From contig JAGWML010000068.1 of assembly GCA_028873155.1 (NCBI GenBank), positions 1 to 12,557 on the forward strand: 12,557 nt of DNA. Reading direction: 5' to 3'. The notes under the pieces are model-generated. The model was given only the letters and a program-made list of their open reading frames with translations, was not told the origin of the DNA and made no database searches. Both the position numbers and the translations under genes were made by a program. The stretch's first letter is position 1, and every line of letters begins with the position of its first letter. Source of the DNA: Acidobacteriota bacterium (GTDB taxonomy: Bacteria > Acidobacteriota > Terriglobia > Terriglobales > Acidobacteriaceae). Positions 1 to 7,109 of the stretch are shown piece after piece.

Positions 1-1232
1 TCGCAGCGATTCCTGATCCCGCAGCGATCCTCGCCGCGCCCGAGCCTGAGCTGCTTCCCTCCGAGCCCGTCATCGCAGAAGCAGTCCTCGCAGAGCCAGT
101 TCTTGCAGAGCCAGTCCTCGCCGCGCCGACCGAGGAATCCGCTTCCTCTGCCGCCATCCCCGTGCAGGAAGAACCCACCTCCGAGGAAAGCCCCGCCGCC
201 ACTGCCCTGCAGCCCGTCGCAGAGGCGCTACCCGAAGACACTCCGGCGGAAATGTCTCCGCTGCCGTCCGCGGCTACCCTGCCCCTGCCCACCCGCCGCA
301 TCGTCGCAATCCCCGGCCCCAACGGCACCGCCTACGTCGTGCAGAATGCCGACGAGCCCCTGTCGCCCGAGGTCCTCGCGCCCGTCGCGGAGTCGGCAGC
401 ACCCATTCCCGCGCCCGTCGCCCAGCAGCCCGAGCCGCTCCCGCCTGCCGCCGAGCCCGTTGTCGCGCATCAGCCCGCGGAGGCCCCGCTGCCCGAGCCG
501 CAACTCGCAGTTTCCAGTCCCGCCGCGGCCACGCCGGCCGCCGCTCCGCCAGCCCCCGCGCGGACTCCGGACGCGCCACCCTCGATCCCCGCGCCAGAGC
601 CCGCGCTCGCGGCGTCGCTCTCCACTGCCTCTCAGCCAGCCGCCCCCGCGCCACAACACCAGAAGCACGACCGCCAGCGCCAGTCCCACGCCAGCCGCAA
701 GGCAGAGAAAAAAGCTCGTGCGCGGCAGCGCGCCGCCAAGTCGGAAAGCGACCGCCGCGACGGCCAGCGCCGCCGCTTCACCTTCCAGCAGCCGCCCTCT
801 GAGGGCGCCGCATCCGGGCCTTCGCTCAAAACCCGCTTCGTCCGCTGGCTCACCGCGCCTCCGCAGGCCGCCAAAAGAATGCGCGCCCCGAAGATCGTCG
901 CCTACTTCTGGACCGGCGGCACGCCGCGGCCCCACACCGTCGCCAACATCAGCGTCACCGGCCTCTACATCGTCACCAAAGACCGCTGGCTGCCCGACAC
1001 CGTGATCGTCATGAACCTCCAGTGGACCGACTGCGACGGCACCCACCCCGGCGACACCATCTCCGTACTCTCCAAGGTCGTCCGCTTCGGCGAAGACGGC
1101 GTCGGCTTCCAGTTCGTCACCTCCGACGCGGTCAACGCCGTCGACGGTCAGTACCTCCCCGGCAAAGGCTCGGACCGCACCGCGCTCGACCGCTTCCTCT
1201 GGCGTCGCAAGCGCCTCGCCGCCACCGCCTGA
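1..1232 (+). CDS. PilZ-like domain protein, Pro/Ala-rich (5' truncated by window edge)
   Basis: The reading frame is already open at base 3 and has no stop before 1230-1232, so the gene starts outside the window; a GTG at 162 would be an internal codon. About 409 residues are visible. The first roughly 215 are low-complexity Ala/Pro/Glu sequence, including a near-perfect 15-bp tandem repeat (encoding AEPVL) at 75-119. A basic Lys/Arg/Gln stretch follows (visible residues about 219-260), then a folded C-terminal domain (about 290-375) containing NISVTGLYI at visible residues 315-323. That matches the (D/N)xSxxG half of the PilZ signature, the c-di-GMP-binding family. The usual upstream RxxxR half is not intact (KRMRAPK), so c-di-GMP binding is doubtful. 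Acidobacterial PilZ-like proteins with a VAYFWTGG-type start are familiar to me. The N-terminal part could be an extracytoplasmic or linker region; its topology cannot be judged without the 5' end. Confidence 0.8.
   Translation, partial: AAIPDPAAILAAPEPELLPSEPVIAEAVLAEPVLAEPVLAAPTEESASSAAIPVQEEPTSEESPAATALQPVAEALPEDTPAEMSPLPSAATLPLPTRRIVAIPGPNGTAYVVQNADEPLSPEVLAPVAESAAPIPAPVAQQPEPLPPAAEPVVAHQPAEAPLPEPQLAVSSPAAATPAAAPPAPARTPDAPPSIPAPEPALAASLSTASQPAAPAPQHQKHDRQRQSHASRKAEKKARARQRAAKSESDRRDGQRRRFTFQQPPSEGAASGPSLKTRFVRWLTAPPQAAKRMRAPKIVAYFWTGGTPRPHTVANISVTGLYIVTKDRWLPDTVIVMNLQWTDCDGTHPGDTISVLSKVVRFGEDGVGFQFVTSDAVNAVDGQYLPGKGSDRTALDRFLWRRKRLAATA
75..119 (+). repeat. 15-bp tandem repeat inside the PilZ-like gene
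   Basis: Three adjacent 15-base units begin at 75, 90 and 105, each close to GCAGAGCCAGTCCTC and each encoding A-E-(A/P)-V-L in frame. They sit in the low-complexity N-terminal part of the PilZ-like protein. Such units can change copy number by slippage without breaking the frame. Confidence 0.75.
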
Positions 1233-1356
1233 CCCCCCGCAACGGCAGCGACCAACTTCCCATCCCTCGCCTGGCAGAACTCCTGCGCGCCAATCTGCGC
1301 CTCGCTCCCCTTCACCGCATCCATTACCCTAGAGGGTTGGGCAAGGGGGCTCAATC

Positions 1357-2883
1357 ATGACCATCATTCGGCAGCAGGACTTCATCGCCAGCGTCGCCGG
1401 CGCTCTGCAATACATCAGCTACTATCATCCCGTCGACTACATCACCTCACTCGCCAAGGCCTATGAGCGCGAGCAGTCGCCCGCCGCCAAAGACGCCATC
1501 GCGCAGATCCTCATCAACAGCCGCATGTGCGCCGAGGGCCATCGCCCCATCTGCCAGGACACCGGCATCGTCAACGCCTTCGTCAAAGTCGGCATGAACG
1601 TTCGCTTCGAGGCCGGCCCCGGCGAGAGGCAACTCGATCTCCAGGAGATGGTCGATGCAGGTGTGCGCCGCGCCTATCTCGACCCCGACAACAAGCTGCG
1701 CATGTCGCTCCAGGCCGACCCGGCCGGCAAGCGCATCAACACCAAAGACAACACCCCCGCCGTCGTCAATGTCGAACTCGTGCGCGGAGACAAAGTCGAT
1801 GTCACCGTCGCGGCCAAGGGCGGCGGCTCTGAAGCAAAAAGCAAATTCGCCATGCTCAATCCGTCGGACTCCATTGTCGAGTGGGTGCTCAAGACCGTGC
1901 CCACCATGGGCGCCGGCTGGTGCCCGCCCGGAATGCTCGGCATCGGCATCGGCGGCACAGCCGAAAAGGCCATGCTGCTCGCCAAACAATCGCTGATGGA
2001 CCCCATCGACATCCAGGACCTCATCGCCCGCGGCCCCCAAACCACCGCCGAGAAGCTCCGCATCGAGCTCTACGACAAGGTCAACCGGCTCGGCATCGGC
2101 GCGCAAGGCCTCGGCGGACTAACCACCGTGCTGGACGTAAAGGTGCTGGACACCCCTGCGCACGCCGCCAACCTTCCCGTCGCCATGATTCCCAACTGCG
2201 CCGCAACGCGCCACGCGCACATCGTCCTCGACGGCTCCGGCCCCGTCTACCTTGATCCGCCGAATCTGCAGGACTGGCCTAAACTCACCTACGACGTCTC
2301 CGGCGCGCGCCGCGTCAACCTCGACACCGTCACCCGCGCTGAAGCCGCCACCTGGAAGCCCGGCGAAGTCCTTCTCCTCACCGGCAAGCTCCTCACCGGC
2401 CGCGACGCCGCGCACAAGCGCATGACCGACATGCTGAACCGTGGCGAAAAACTTCCCGTCGATTTCCGCGGCCGCTTCATCTATTACGTTGGCCCCGTCG
2501 ATCCCGTCCGCGAGGAGGTGATCGGCCCCGCCGGCCCCACCACCGCCACCCGCATGGACAAGTTCACCCGCCAGATGCTCGCTGAAACCGACCTCCTCGG
2601 CATGGTCGGCAAAGCCGAGCGCGGCCCAGTCGCCATTGAAGCCATCAAGGAATTCGGAGCAGTCTACCTCATGGCCGTTGGCGGTGCGGCCTACCTCGTC
2701 TCCAAAGCCATCACCGGCGCGCGTCAACTCGCCTTCCAGGATCTCGGCATGGAAGGCATCTACGAGTTCGACGTGCGCGACATGCCCGTCACCGTCGCTG
2801 TGGACTCCAAAGGCACCAGCGTCCACCAGACCGGTCCCGCCGAGTGGCAGCAACGCATCGCCAACATTCCCATCCTGCAATAG
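1357..2883 (+). CDS. fumA: fumarate hydratase, class I (fused alpha-beta, [4Fe-4S])
   Basis: This 508-residue protein should interconvert fumarate and L-malate in the TCA cycle, in the cytoplasm, using a labile [4Fe-4S] cluster. The N-terminal (alpha) part carries the three expected cluster cysteines in conserved surroundings: C66 in ICQDTG, C189 in GAGWCPPGMLGIGIGG and C281 in PNCAATRHAH. The C-terminal (beta) part, from about residue 325, has LLTGRDAAHKR (346-355), GPAGPTTATRMDKF (390-403), GKAERG (418-423) and AVGGAAYLVSKAI, all typical of the fused enzyme. The length fits the shorter bacterial fused forms (E. coli FumA is 548). The ATG at 1357 is preceded by a purine-rich AAGGGGG, eight bases upstream. 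A fused L-tartrate dehydratase is the main alternative, less likely given the near-canonical motifs. The preceding gene ends 124 bases upstream; I saw no strong promoter in the gap, so co-transcription is possible. Confidence 0.95.
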   Translation: MTIIRQQDFIASVAGALQYISYYHPVDYITSLAKAYEREQSPAAKDAIAQILINSRMCAEGHRPICQDTGIVNAFVKVGMNVRFEAGPGERQLDLQEMVDAGVRRAYLDPDNKLRMSLQADPAGKRINTKDNTPAVVNVELVRGDKVDVTVAAKGGGSEAKSKFAMLNPSDSIVEWVLKTVPTMGAGWCPPGMLGIGIGGTAEKAMLLAKQSLMDPIDIQDLIARGPQTTAEKLRIELYDKVNRLGIGAQGLGGLTTVLDVKVLDTPAHAANLPVAMIPNCAATRHAHIVLDGSGPVYLDPPNLQDWPKLTYDVSGARRVNLDTVTRAEAATWKPGEVLLLTGKLLTGRDAAHKRMTDMLNRGEKLPVDFRGRFIYYVGPVDPVREEVIGPAGPTTATRMDKFTRQMLAETDLLGMVGKAERGPVAIEAIKEFGAVYLMAVGGAAYLVSKAITGARQLAFQDLGMEGIYEFDVRDMPVTVAVDSKGTSVHQTGPAEWQQRIANIPILQ

Positions 2884-2901
2884 CGCCGCTCGCAGCCGCG
2901 T

Positions 2902-2970
2902 AAACAATCAGGCTCCCCATGACCATCGCCCACCCGCATCCGGGCCACGTCATGGGGAGCCTGCAGTTTT
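2902..2970. terminator. bidirectional intrinsic terminator between fumarase and xylanase genes
   Basis: Arms CAGGCTCCCCATGAC (2909-2923) and GTCATGGGGAGCCTG (2949-2963) are perfect 15-bp inverted repeats around a 25-base loop, which itself contains a GCCC/GGGC pair. The right arm is followed on the plus strand by CAG then TTTT (2967-2970), and the left arm is preceded by TAAACAAT, giving a modest U-rich tail on the minus strand as well. AAAC (2902-2905) can also pair with GTTT (2966-2969). The hairpin lies in the 95-base gap between two convergent stop codons, where a shared terminator is expected. Confidence 0.85.
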
Positions 2971-2978
2971 CGCGGCGC

Positions 2979-5966
2979 TTACTGCTGTGCGCCCCGGTTG
3001 AAGTTCATCGTCTCCGTCGCTGTTCCGGTGTCATACACCGCCGAGCTCCACGGCACGCTCACCGTGAACTCCGCATTCGGATTGCATCCAACAATGCTCA
3101 CTGTGAACGACGCGCTCGCCGTTCCGCCCGTGGCAAGATCGCCCAGCACCACCGGGAAGCTCGTCGGCGAAACCACCTGTGGCGTGCAGGCCGGTTTCGT
3201 CAGCTGCGTAAAGGTGATGCCGTTCAGCTGCGTCGCATACGCCGGACCCACGTCACCGTTGGTCGCTGTGACCGTCAGGATGCGCTGGTCCTCCGTCGTC
3301 GCGGTGCTCGTGATGGCAAACGTCATCCCGTAGCCCGGCAGTTGCGTCGGGTCCACAATGCCCCAGTACGCCGGCTTTGCCTGCAAACCCATGTCGAACG
3401 GCAGCGGATAATCCGTCCGCACCACCGGGAAGCTGTCCAGCCACGTATCGTCATCCGCCATGCCCCACAGCGTCACCGCGCTGATCTTGCCGCTCCAGCG
3501 CCGGAACAGGTCGAACGTATTCTTGTACAGCCATCCCTGCTCGGCCAGTACAGCCGGAGGAATGTTGTTTCCGTAGTTTGAAGTTTTATCGCCGGCGTTG
3601 TACACGCTCATGTCGAACTCCGTCACCTGCTGGTCCAGGCCGGGGAAGTTGTCCGCCATGGTTTCAATCGCGCTCGACATCGCGCTCACCGCGGGATAGT
3701 TGATCGCGTTGTGCATCTCATGCCCCACGCCATCCAGCGGAATCCCGCGCGCGCGCAGATCGCTGACGACTTTCACCAGACACGCCAGGCGCGCCGGATC
3801 GCTCGTGCTGTACTCATTGATGAAGAGCTTGGTCCCTGCCGGCGCATACTGCCGCGCGGCCTCCAGCGCAACGTCGATGTAGCTCTTGCCCAGCACCTGA
3901 TAGAACGGCCCGTGCTCCAGGCAGTCGGGCTGACTCGGATCCAGCGGCTCATTCACCACATCCCACGCATACACCTTGGTCCCGAAGTGCTGCACCTCGT
4001 TCTGAATATGCTCCTGGATATTCGCCGTCACTACCGCCTGATTCGCCGCCGAGTTCGTGCCGTCGCCCGTCGCATACGATGGCGTCTGCGCTGCCGTGGA
4101 CCATACCAGGTTCTGCCCGCGCACGCGCATCCCCGCGCACACCGCCTCGCCCACCAGAGCATCGCCGTTCGTGTAGTCGAACGAGCCCTTGGACGATTCC
4201 ACTGAACTCCACTTCAGATCGTTGCCCGGCGTCATGCTGTTGAAGTGCATCGCCAGCAACTGCGCGTGCGGCCCGCTGATGTCGCTCATATCCGTCGCCG
4301 CGCCCACCGGGAAGAACTGCGCCAGCGTCTTGTAGATCGACGGAATGTTGCTCTGAATCACCGCCGGCGGAACATAGGTCAACTGGAAATCGTCCGTGTA
4401 GAACGACACCAGATCGTTGCCGGAGGGAGGCACTGTCTGCAGGTAGAGGCTCGCCTGACCCGTGTCATAGCTGTTCGCCATGGTGTAGCCCATCGCGCTG
4501 ATCTGGTGCCATTGCCCGTCCGCCGGCACCGTCACGCCCGGATACCCCGTAATGCTGGGATAACTTGTGTTTCCGCTCAGCGTCGTCTGCAGGCTCATGT
4601 TGATCACGTGGCTCGTGCCGTCCGCCGGCGTCAGCATCACCCATGCGCTCAGGTTGTACACGCTGCCCGGATACATCTTGTCGCTCACGCTGATCCGCGG
4701 ACCGTCCCAGTTCGCAATGCGTCCCGTTGTCAGCAAGCTGTGCGTGCCCGTGTGCGCCGCTGCCGTCGAGTTCGTCACGCTCGACGTGCCCGAGCGCGAT
4801 CCCCATCCATCCGTCCCGCCATCTTCAAAGGTGCTCGAGATCCCCGTGTTGTCCTGCTGGCTTGGCGTGGGGGGCGGTGGCGCAAGCTGCCCGATCGTCA
4901 CATCGCTGATGTAGAACGAATCCGTGGCGCTGCTGGATTGAATGTAAAGCGTAAGCCCCGTCGGCGGTCCCGGCAGATTGCTGAAGCTGAACGTGCCCTG
5001 CACCTTCGTCCACACCGCGCTCGACAGCGGCCCAGACGTAGCAATGTTGCTGTACGCGCCCGATGTCGCGCAGTCCGTCGTCTTGGTTGAAATCGTTGCC
5101 GTCGGATTCGTTGCGTCCGCCGCAGCCAGCAGCACATAGGCCGTCACCTGATACGTTGCGCCGGCCACCACATTCGGCACGCTCAACAGATTCAGCGCGG
5201 GCCCCATATAGCCTGAAGTCCGATTCGCCACCAGCAGGCTGTGCGTGTCGCCATTCGGGTCCGCCGTCGGCGGCGCAGCGTTCGTCAACGTTGCCGAGCC
5301 GAACGCAAACCATCCATCCGTCCCACCATCGGCAAAGGTGTACGTGGCGATCGGCGTTCCACCCGGCGGCGGAGCCGTCTCCGTAATCACCACATCGTCC
5401 AGATAAAACGTCTGCGCCGTCGTCGCGCCCACCAGTTGCGCGTACAGCGTCATCCCCGTCTCCGTCGCGCTCACGGTATAGCTGCCGCCAATCTGCGCCC
5501 ATCCCGAGTCCGTCACGGCCACCTTGTAGCTTCCGATCGTGTCGTAGCACGTACCGCCGCTGCAGCTCGCATCGCTGCGCCGCACGGTGAAATTCGCTTC
5601 GCTCGCCGCTTCGCCGCTCGCCAGCTTCACCCATCCGGTAATCGTGTACTGAGCACCGGCCTGCAGCAACGGAGTCACAACTAGAGATGGCCCGCCCTGT
5701 CCGCTCCCGCCCGTGGTCGTCGCCAGGCTGTACGTGCCTGCATACGCCGTCAGGTTCGTCGCCACCGGGGCCGTCGCCCCGTTGAACGAGGTCCACCCGT
5801 CCGCCCCGCCATCCTCAAAGCTGTACGTCGCCACCGTCTGGGCATTCAGCCGCATCGCGAGGGGCATCAGCAGAAAGATCAAAACCCAGGCAAAGGAACG
5901 AATCCTGCGCGACACAGCCTCGCCCGCAACACGGGCCCGCGGAAACTCATGCACCATTTGGACCAT
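2979..5966 (-). CDS. secreted GH10 endo-1,4-beta-xylanase with three CBM4/9-like modules
   Basis: This 995-residue secreted enzyme is predicted to cut beta-1,4-xylan. I chose ATG 5966 over the upstream TTG 5999 because AAGGGAGAG lies seven bases before it. Order: long basic n-region and hydrophobic segment (about 23-42, ending LNAQ) as signal peptide; three related beta-sandwich modules, each opening with a F(E/A)DGGxDGW motif (about 43-197, 204-360, 374-531), resembling CBM4/9; GH10 catalytic domain (about 540-872); C-terminal beta-rich domain (about 873-995) that I cannot name. In GH10, NDLKWSSVE (582-590) is the barrel signature, E673 in WDVVNEP is the acid/base and E783 in VTEFD the nucleophile; ALWGM-like and KPAYWGI motifs follow. 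Unusually, the RGHTLVWH segment reads RGQNLVWS (616-623), so both usual histidines are replaced. Pro-rich linkers separate the modules. The gene stands alone, divergent from the downstream lipoprotein gene. Substrate specificity is inferred from family. Confidence 0.93.
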   Translation of the reverse strand: MVQMVHEFPRARVAGEAVSRRIRSFAWVLIFLLMPLAMRLNAQTVATYSFEDGGADGWTSFNGATAPVATNLTAYAGTYSLATTTGGSGQGGPSLVVTPLLQAGAQYTITGWVKLASGEAASEANFTVRRSDASCSGGTCYDTIGSYKVAVTDSGWAQIGGSYTVSATETGMTLYAQLVGATTAQTFYLDDVVITETAPPPGGTPIATYTFADGGTDGWFAFGSATLTNAAPPTADPNGDTHSLLVANRTSGYMGPALNLLSVPNVVAGATYQVTAYVLLAAADATNPTATISTKTTDCATSGAYSNIATSGPLSSAVWTKVQGTFSFSNLPGPPTGLTLYIQSSSATDSFYISDVTIGQLAPPPPTPSQQDNTGISSTFEDGGTDGWGSRSGTSSVTNSTAAAHTGTHSLLTTGRIANWDGPRISVSDKMYPGSVYNLSAWVMLTPADGTSHVINMSLQTTLSGNTSYPSITGYPGVTVPADGQWHQISAMGYTMANSYDTGQASLYLQTVPPSGNDLVSFYTDDFQLTYVPPAVIQSNIPSIYKTLAQFFPVGAATDMSDISGPHAQLLAMHFNSMTPGNDLKWSSVESSKGSFDYTNGDALVGEAVCAGMRVRGQNLVWSTAAQTPSYATGDGTNSAANQAVVTANIQEHIQNEVQHFGTKVYAWDVVNEPLDPSQPDCLEHGPFYQVLGKSYIDVALEAARQYAPAGTKLFINEYSTSDPARLACLVKVVSDLRARGIPLDGVGHEMHNAINYPAVSAMSSAIETMADNFPGLDQQVTEFDMSVYNAGDKTSNYGNNIPPAVLAEQGWLYKNTFDLFRRWSGKISAVTLWGMADDDTWLDSFPVVRTDYPLPFDMGLQAKPAYWGIVDPTQLPGYGMTFAITSTATTEDQRILTVTATNGDVGPAYATQLNGITFTQLTKPACTPQVVSPTSFPVVLGDLATGGTASASFTVSIVGCNPNAEFTVSVPWSSAVYDTGTATETMNFNRGAQQ

Positions 5967-6040
5967 CGCACACTCTCCCTTTTGGGCACACACCGACAAA
6001 TGCCCGCGACGCAGGCATACAGAGCGTACCGCTCGGCATC

Positions 6041-6060
6041 TGAGTAATTCGATTTACTCA
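6041..6060. promoter_or_regulatory. 20-bp palindrome, candidate operator of the xylanase gene
   Basis: TGAGTAA (6041-6047) and TTACTCA (6054-6060) are perfect inverted 7-mers; the six bases between them contain a central TCGA, so only one T/T position breaks the full symmetry. It starts nine bases downstream of the proposed -10 box on the minus strand and so covers roughly +1 to +20 of the xylanase transcript. A central CG dyad is typical of LacI/GalR-type sites, but the regulator is not in the window and the family assignment is a guess. Confidence 0.6.
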
Positions 6061-6069
6061 AGCGCCGCG

Positions 6070-6099
6070 AGTATAGCCATAGCCTTCAACGAAAGTCAA
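6070..6099 (-). promoter_or_regulatory. sigma70-type promoter of the xylanase gene
   Basis: Reading the minus strand, the -35 box is TTGACT (6099-6094, 5 of 6 consensus) and the -10 box is TATACT (6075-6070, 5 of 6), with an 18-base spacer. The start of transcription would fall near 6062, giving a leader of about 96 bases before ATG 5966. It is the best promoter match in the window. Confidence 0.75.
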
Positions 6100-6169
6100 G
6101 ACAGTTTTGCCATGCCCTTTTCCGTATGGGAATCGAAAGTCGCAGATCTTCCGCGCAGGCGATCATTTC

Positions 6170-6225
6170 CTTTCCCCGGCCGGGTGCCGAGTGCCCCCAG
6201 GTCTGGATTCTCAGACCGGGGAAAG
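6170..6225. repeat. long inverted repeat with nested hairpin upstream of the lipoprotein gene
   Basis: CTTTCCCCGG (6170-6179) and CCGGGGAAAG (6216-6225) are perfect 10-base inverted arms 36 bases apart. Inside them GGTCTG (6200-6205) and CAGACC (6212-6217) form a tighter six-pair hairpin with a six-base loop, sharing two bases with the outer arm, so the two forms compete at that end. The element contains CCCAGGTCT, also present in the hairpin just after the lipoprotein gene (6884-6913). Function is unknown. Confidence 0.55.
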
Positions 6226-6343
6226 CATGCTCCTTCCCTCCCTATGTCTTGCGCAGCCCAGTCTGTCCGGGCAGGGTGTCACATCTCAATGCCGTTTGCG
6301 GTGGTATTCTGGCCGGTCATTTTTCTACTCTCAGGAGGAACAC

Positions 6344-6874
6344 GTGAAACGAGCCATCCTTATGGCGCTCGGCGGACTCATGCTCGTCGCCGGCTGCAAC
6401 ACCAAGCCAGACAACTCAGCAGGCATTCCCACAGAACCCAAGTGGAAGGACCCTGCCTACCGCCTCGCCTTTGACGCCAAAGCGCCCAAGCCCAACCCCG
6501 TCGGCATCACCCTCCCCGGCGTCACCTTCACCGCCAACCCTGACGCCCTTGAGCGCCGCGCCACTCTCGTCGTCCGCTTCGACGCATCCGGCATCAAGAC
6601 CGACAAGCTCATCGTCAACCAGATCATCCTCGCCCCGTTTGACATCTCCGGCGCAAGCGGCAAGCTCTCCGACGCCACACTCGACATCGCCGACCAGGGC
6701 CTCGCCCGTCTCACCGGCGCCTACTGCATGAAGGGAAAGGTCAAGGTCTCCATCGCGCTCGCCCGCTCCTCGCTCAACCCCGGCGCGGAAGACGCCGAAA
6801 TCGACGACAAGCGCCTCTCCGACTGGCTCCCCACCGAGGTCGTCATTACCAAGCCCCACACCGGCTGCAAATAA
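6344..6874 (+). CDS. small lipoprotein of unknown function
   Basis: The GTG start at 6344 follows a perfect AGGAGG (6333-6338) by five bases and places a classical lipoprotein signal at the N-terminus: two positive residues after Met, a hydrophobic run, then the lipobox LVAGC with Cys18 as the predicted lipidated residue. The mature protein would be about 159 residues. It is tethered by a short Lys/Pro/Asp/Asn-rich segment and followed by a beta-rich region with alternating hydrophobics (for example RRATLVVRFDA and KVKVSIALARSSL). No transmembrane segment or catalytic motif is visible beyond the signal; the last residues contain a Cys (HTGCK). I do not recognise the family. The longer frame open from 6107 is rejected because it would bury the lipobox. 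It stands alone between the xylanase, divergently, and the membrane-protein/cytochrome operon. Lipoprotein export is well supported; the role is not. Confidence 0.85.
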   Translation: MKRAILMALGGLMLVAGCNTKPDNSAGIPTEPKWKDPAYRLAFDAKAPKPNPVGITLPGVTFTANPDALERRATLVVRFDASGIKTDKLIVNQIILAPFDISGASGKLSDATLDIADQGLARLTGAYCMKGKVKVSIALARSSLNPGAEDAEIDDKRLSDWLPTEVVITKPHTGCK

Positions 6875-6883
6875 CGCGCCACC

Positions 6884-6913
6884 GCCCAGGTCTCGAACCC
6901 GCGGGACCTGGGC
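6884..6913. terminator. hairpin after the lipoprotein gene, possible terminator
   Basis: GCCCAGGTC (6884-6892) and GACCTGGGC (6905-6913) are perfect nine-base inverted repeats with a 12-base loop, starting nine bases after the stop codon. There is no T-run behind it, so it may be a transcript-stabilising or repeat-type hairpin and not a classical intrinsic terminator. Confidence 0.5.
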
Positions 6914-6993
6914 ACGCAGCCGCCTCTACTCTGCCGCACCCCACCAGCCAACGAATTTCCCGCATCGCGGCACATCCCTCTTGACCTCTAATA

Positions 6994-7091
6994 TCCGACC
7001 GATTTAGTCTTCTTTTAATTCCGACAGATTCAGTCCTGATTTAACTCGATTGGTTTCTGTTTGTATTAAAATACGACTTTTTCAGTCGTAT
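6994..7091. promoter_or_regulatory. array of three related dyad sites upstream of the membrane-protein/cytochrome operon
   Basis: Three 16-base sites share the pattern T-N-CGAC-N3-TT-N-AGTC. They are TCCGACCGATTTAGTC (6994-7009), TCCGACAGATTCAGTC (7020-7035) and TACGACTTTTTCAGTC (7072-7087), at offsets of 26 and 52 bases. Each holds a GAC-N7-GTC dyad. The third is extended into a perfect inverted repeat, ATACGACT (7071-7078) and AGTCGTAT (7084-7091), which lies five bases before the ribosome binding site. A weak fourth match falls near 7045-7060, in phase with the 26-base period. The layout suggests cooperative binding of one dimeric regulator. An Rrf2-type repressor is one possibility, but no regulator gene is present here. 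Confidence 0.6.
7041..7069 (+). promoter_or_regulatory. candidate promoter of the membrane-protein/cytochrome operon
   Basis: TTAACT (7041-7046, 4 of 6) and TATTAA (7064-7069, 4 of 6) are separated by 17 bases; TAAAAT at 7067-7072 is an alternative -10. The region is clearly more AT-rich than its surroundings. Transcription would start near 7076, inside the third dyad site. Confidence 0.4.
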
Positions 7092-7109
7092 ATTCAGGAG
7101 GTATTCTCC

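Larger units (their letters stand above)
5967..6343. other. divergent intergenic region, xylanase / lipoprotein
   Basis: These 377 bases hold the xylanase promoter and palindrome on the left half and an inverted-repeat structure (6170-6225) on the right half. I see no convincing gene of its own: the plus frame open from 6107 lacks a ribosome binding site and its sequence before 6344 looks non-coding. I found no strong sigma70-type promoter for the lipoprotein gene here. Confidence 0.6.

Noticed and set aside
228..1046. Long minus-strand frame opposite the PilZ-like gene
   Set aside because: It is a shadow of GC-rich coding sequence: Gly/Arg/Val-rich composition, no domain, and the plus frame has a recognisable domain.
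4245..5090. Long plus-strand frame opposite the xylanase
   Set aside because: Arg/His-rich composition typical of an antisense shadow; the minus frame encodes clear CBM and GH10 motifs.
5967..5999. TTG start giving a xylanase 11 residues longer
   Set aside because: The ATG at 5966 has AAGGGAGAG at good spacing; the TTG at 5999 has no ribosome binding site and would place the Shine-Dalgarno sequence inside the coding region.
6107..6343. Upstream extension of the lipoprotein gene
   Set aside because: It would bury the lipobox 97 residues deep; AGGAGG and GTG at 6344 mark the true start.
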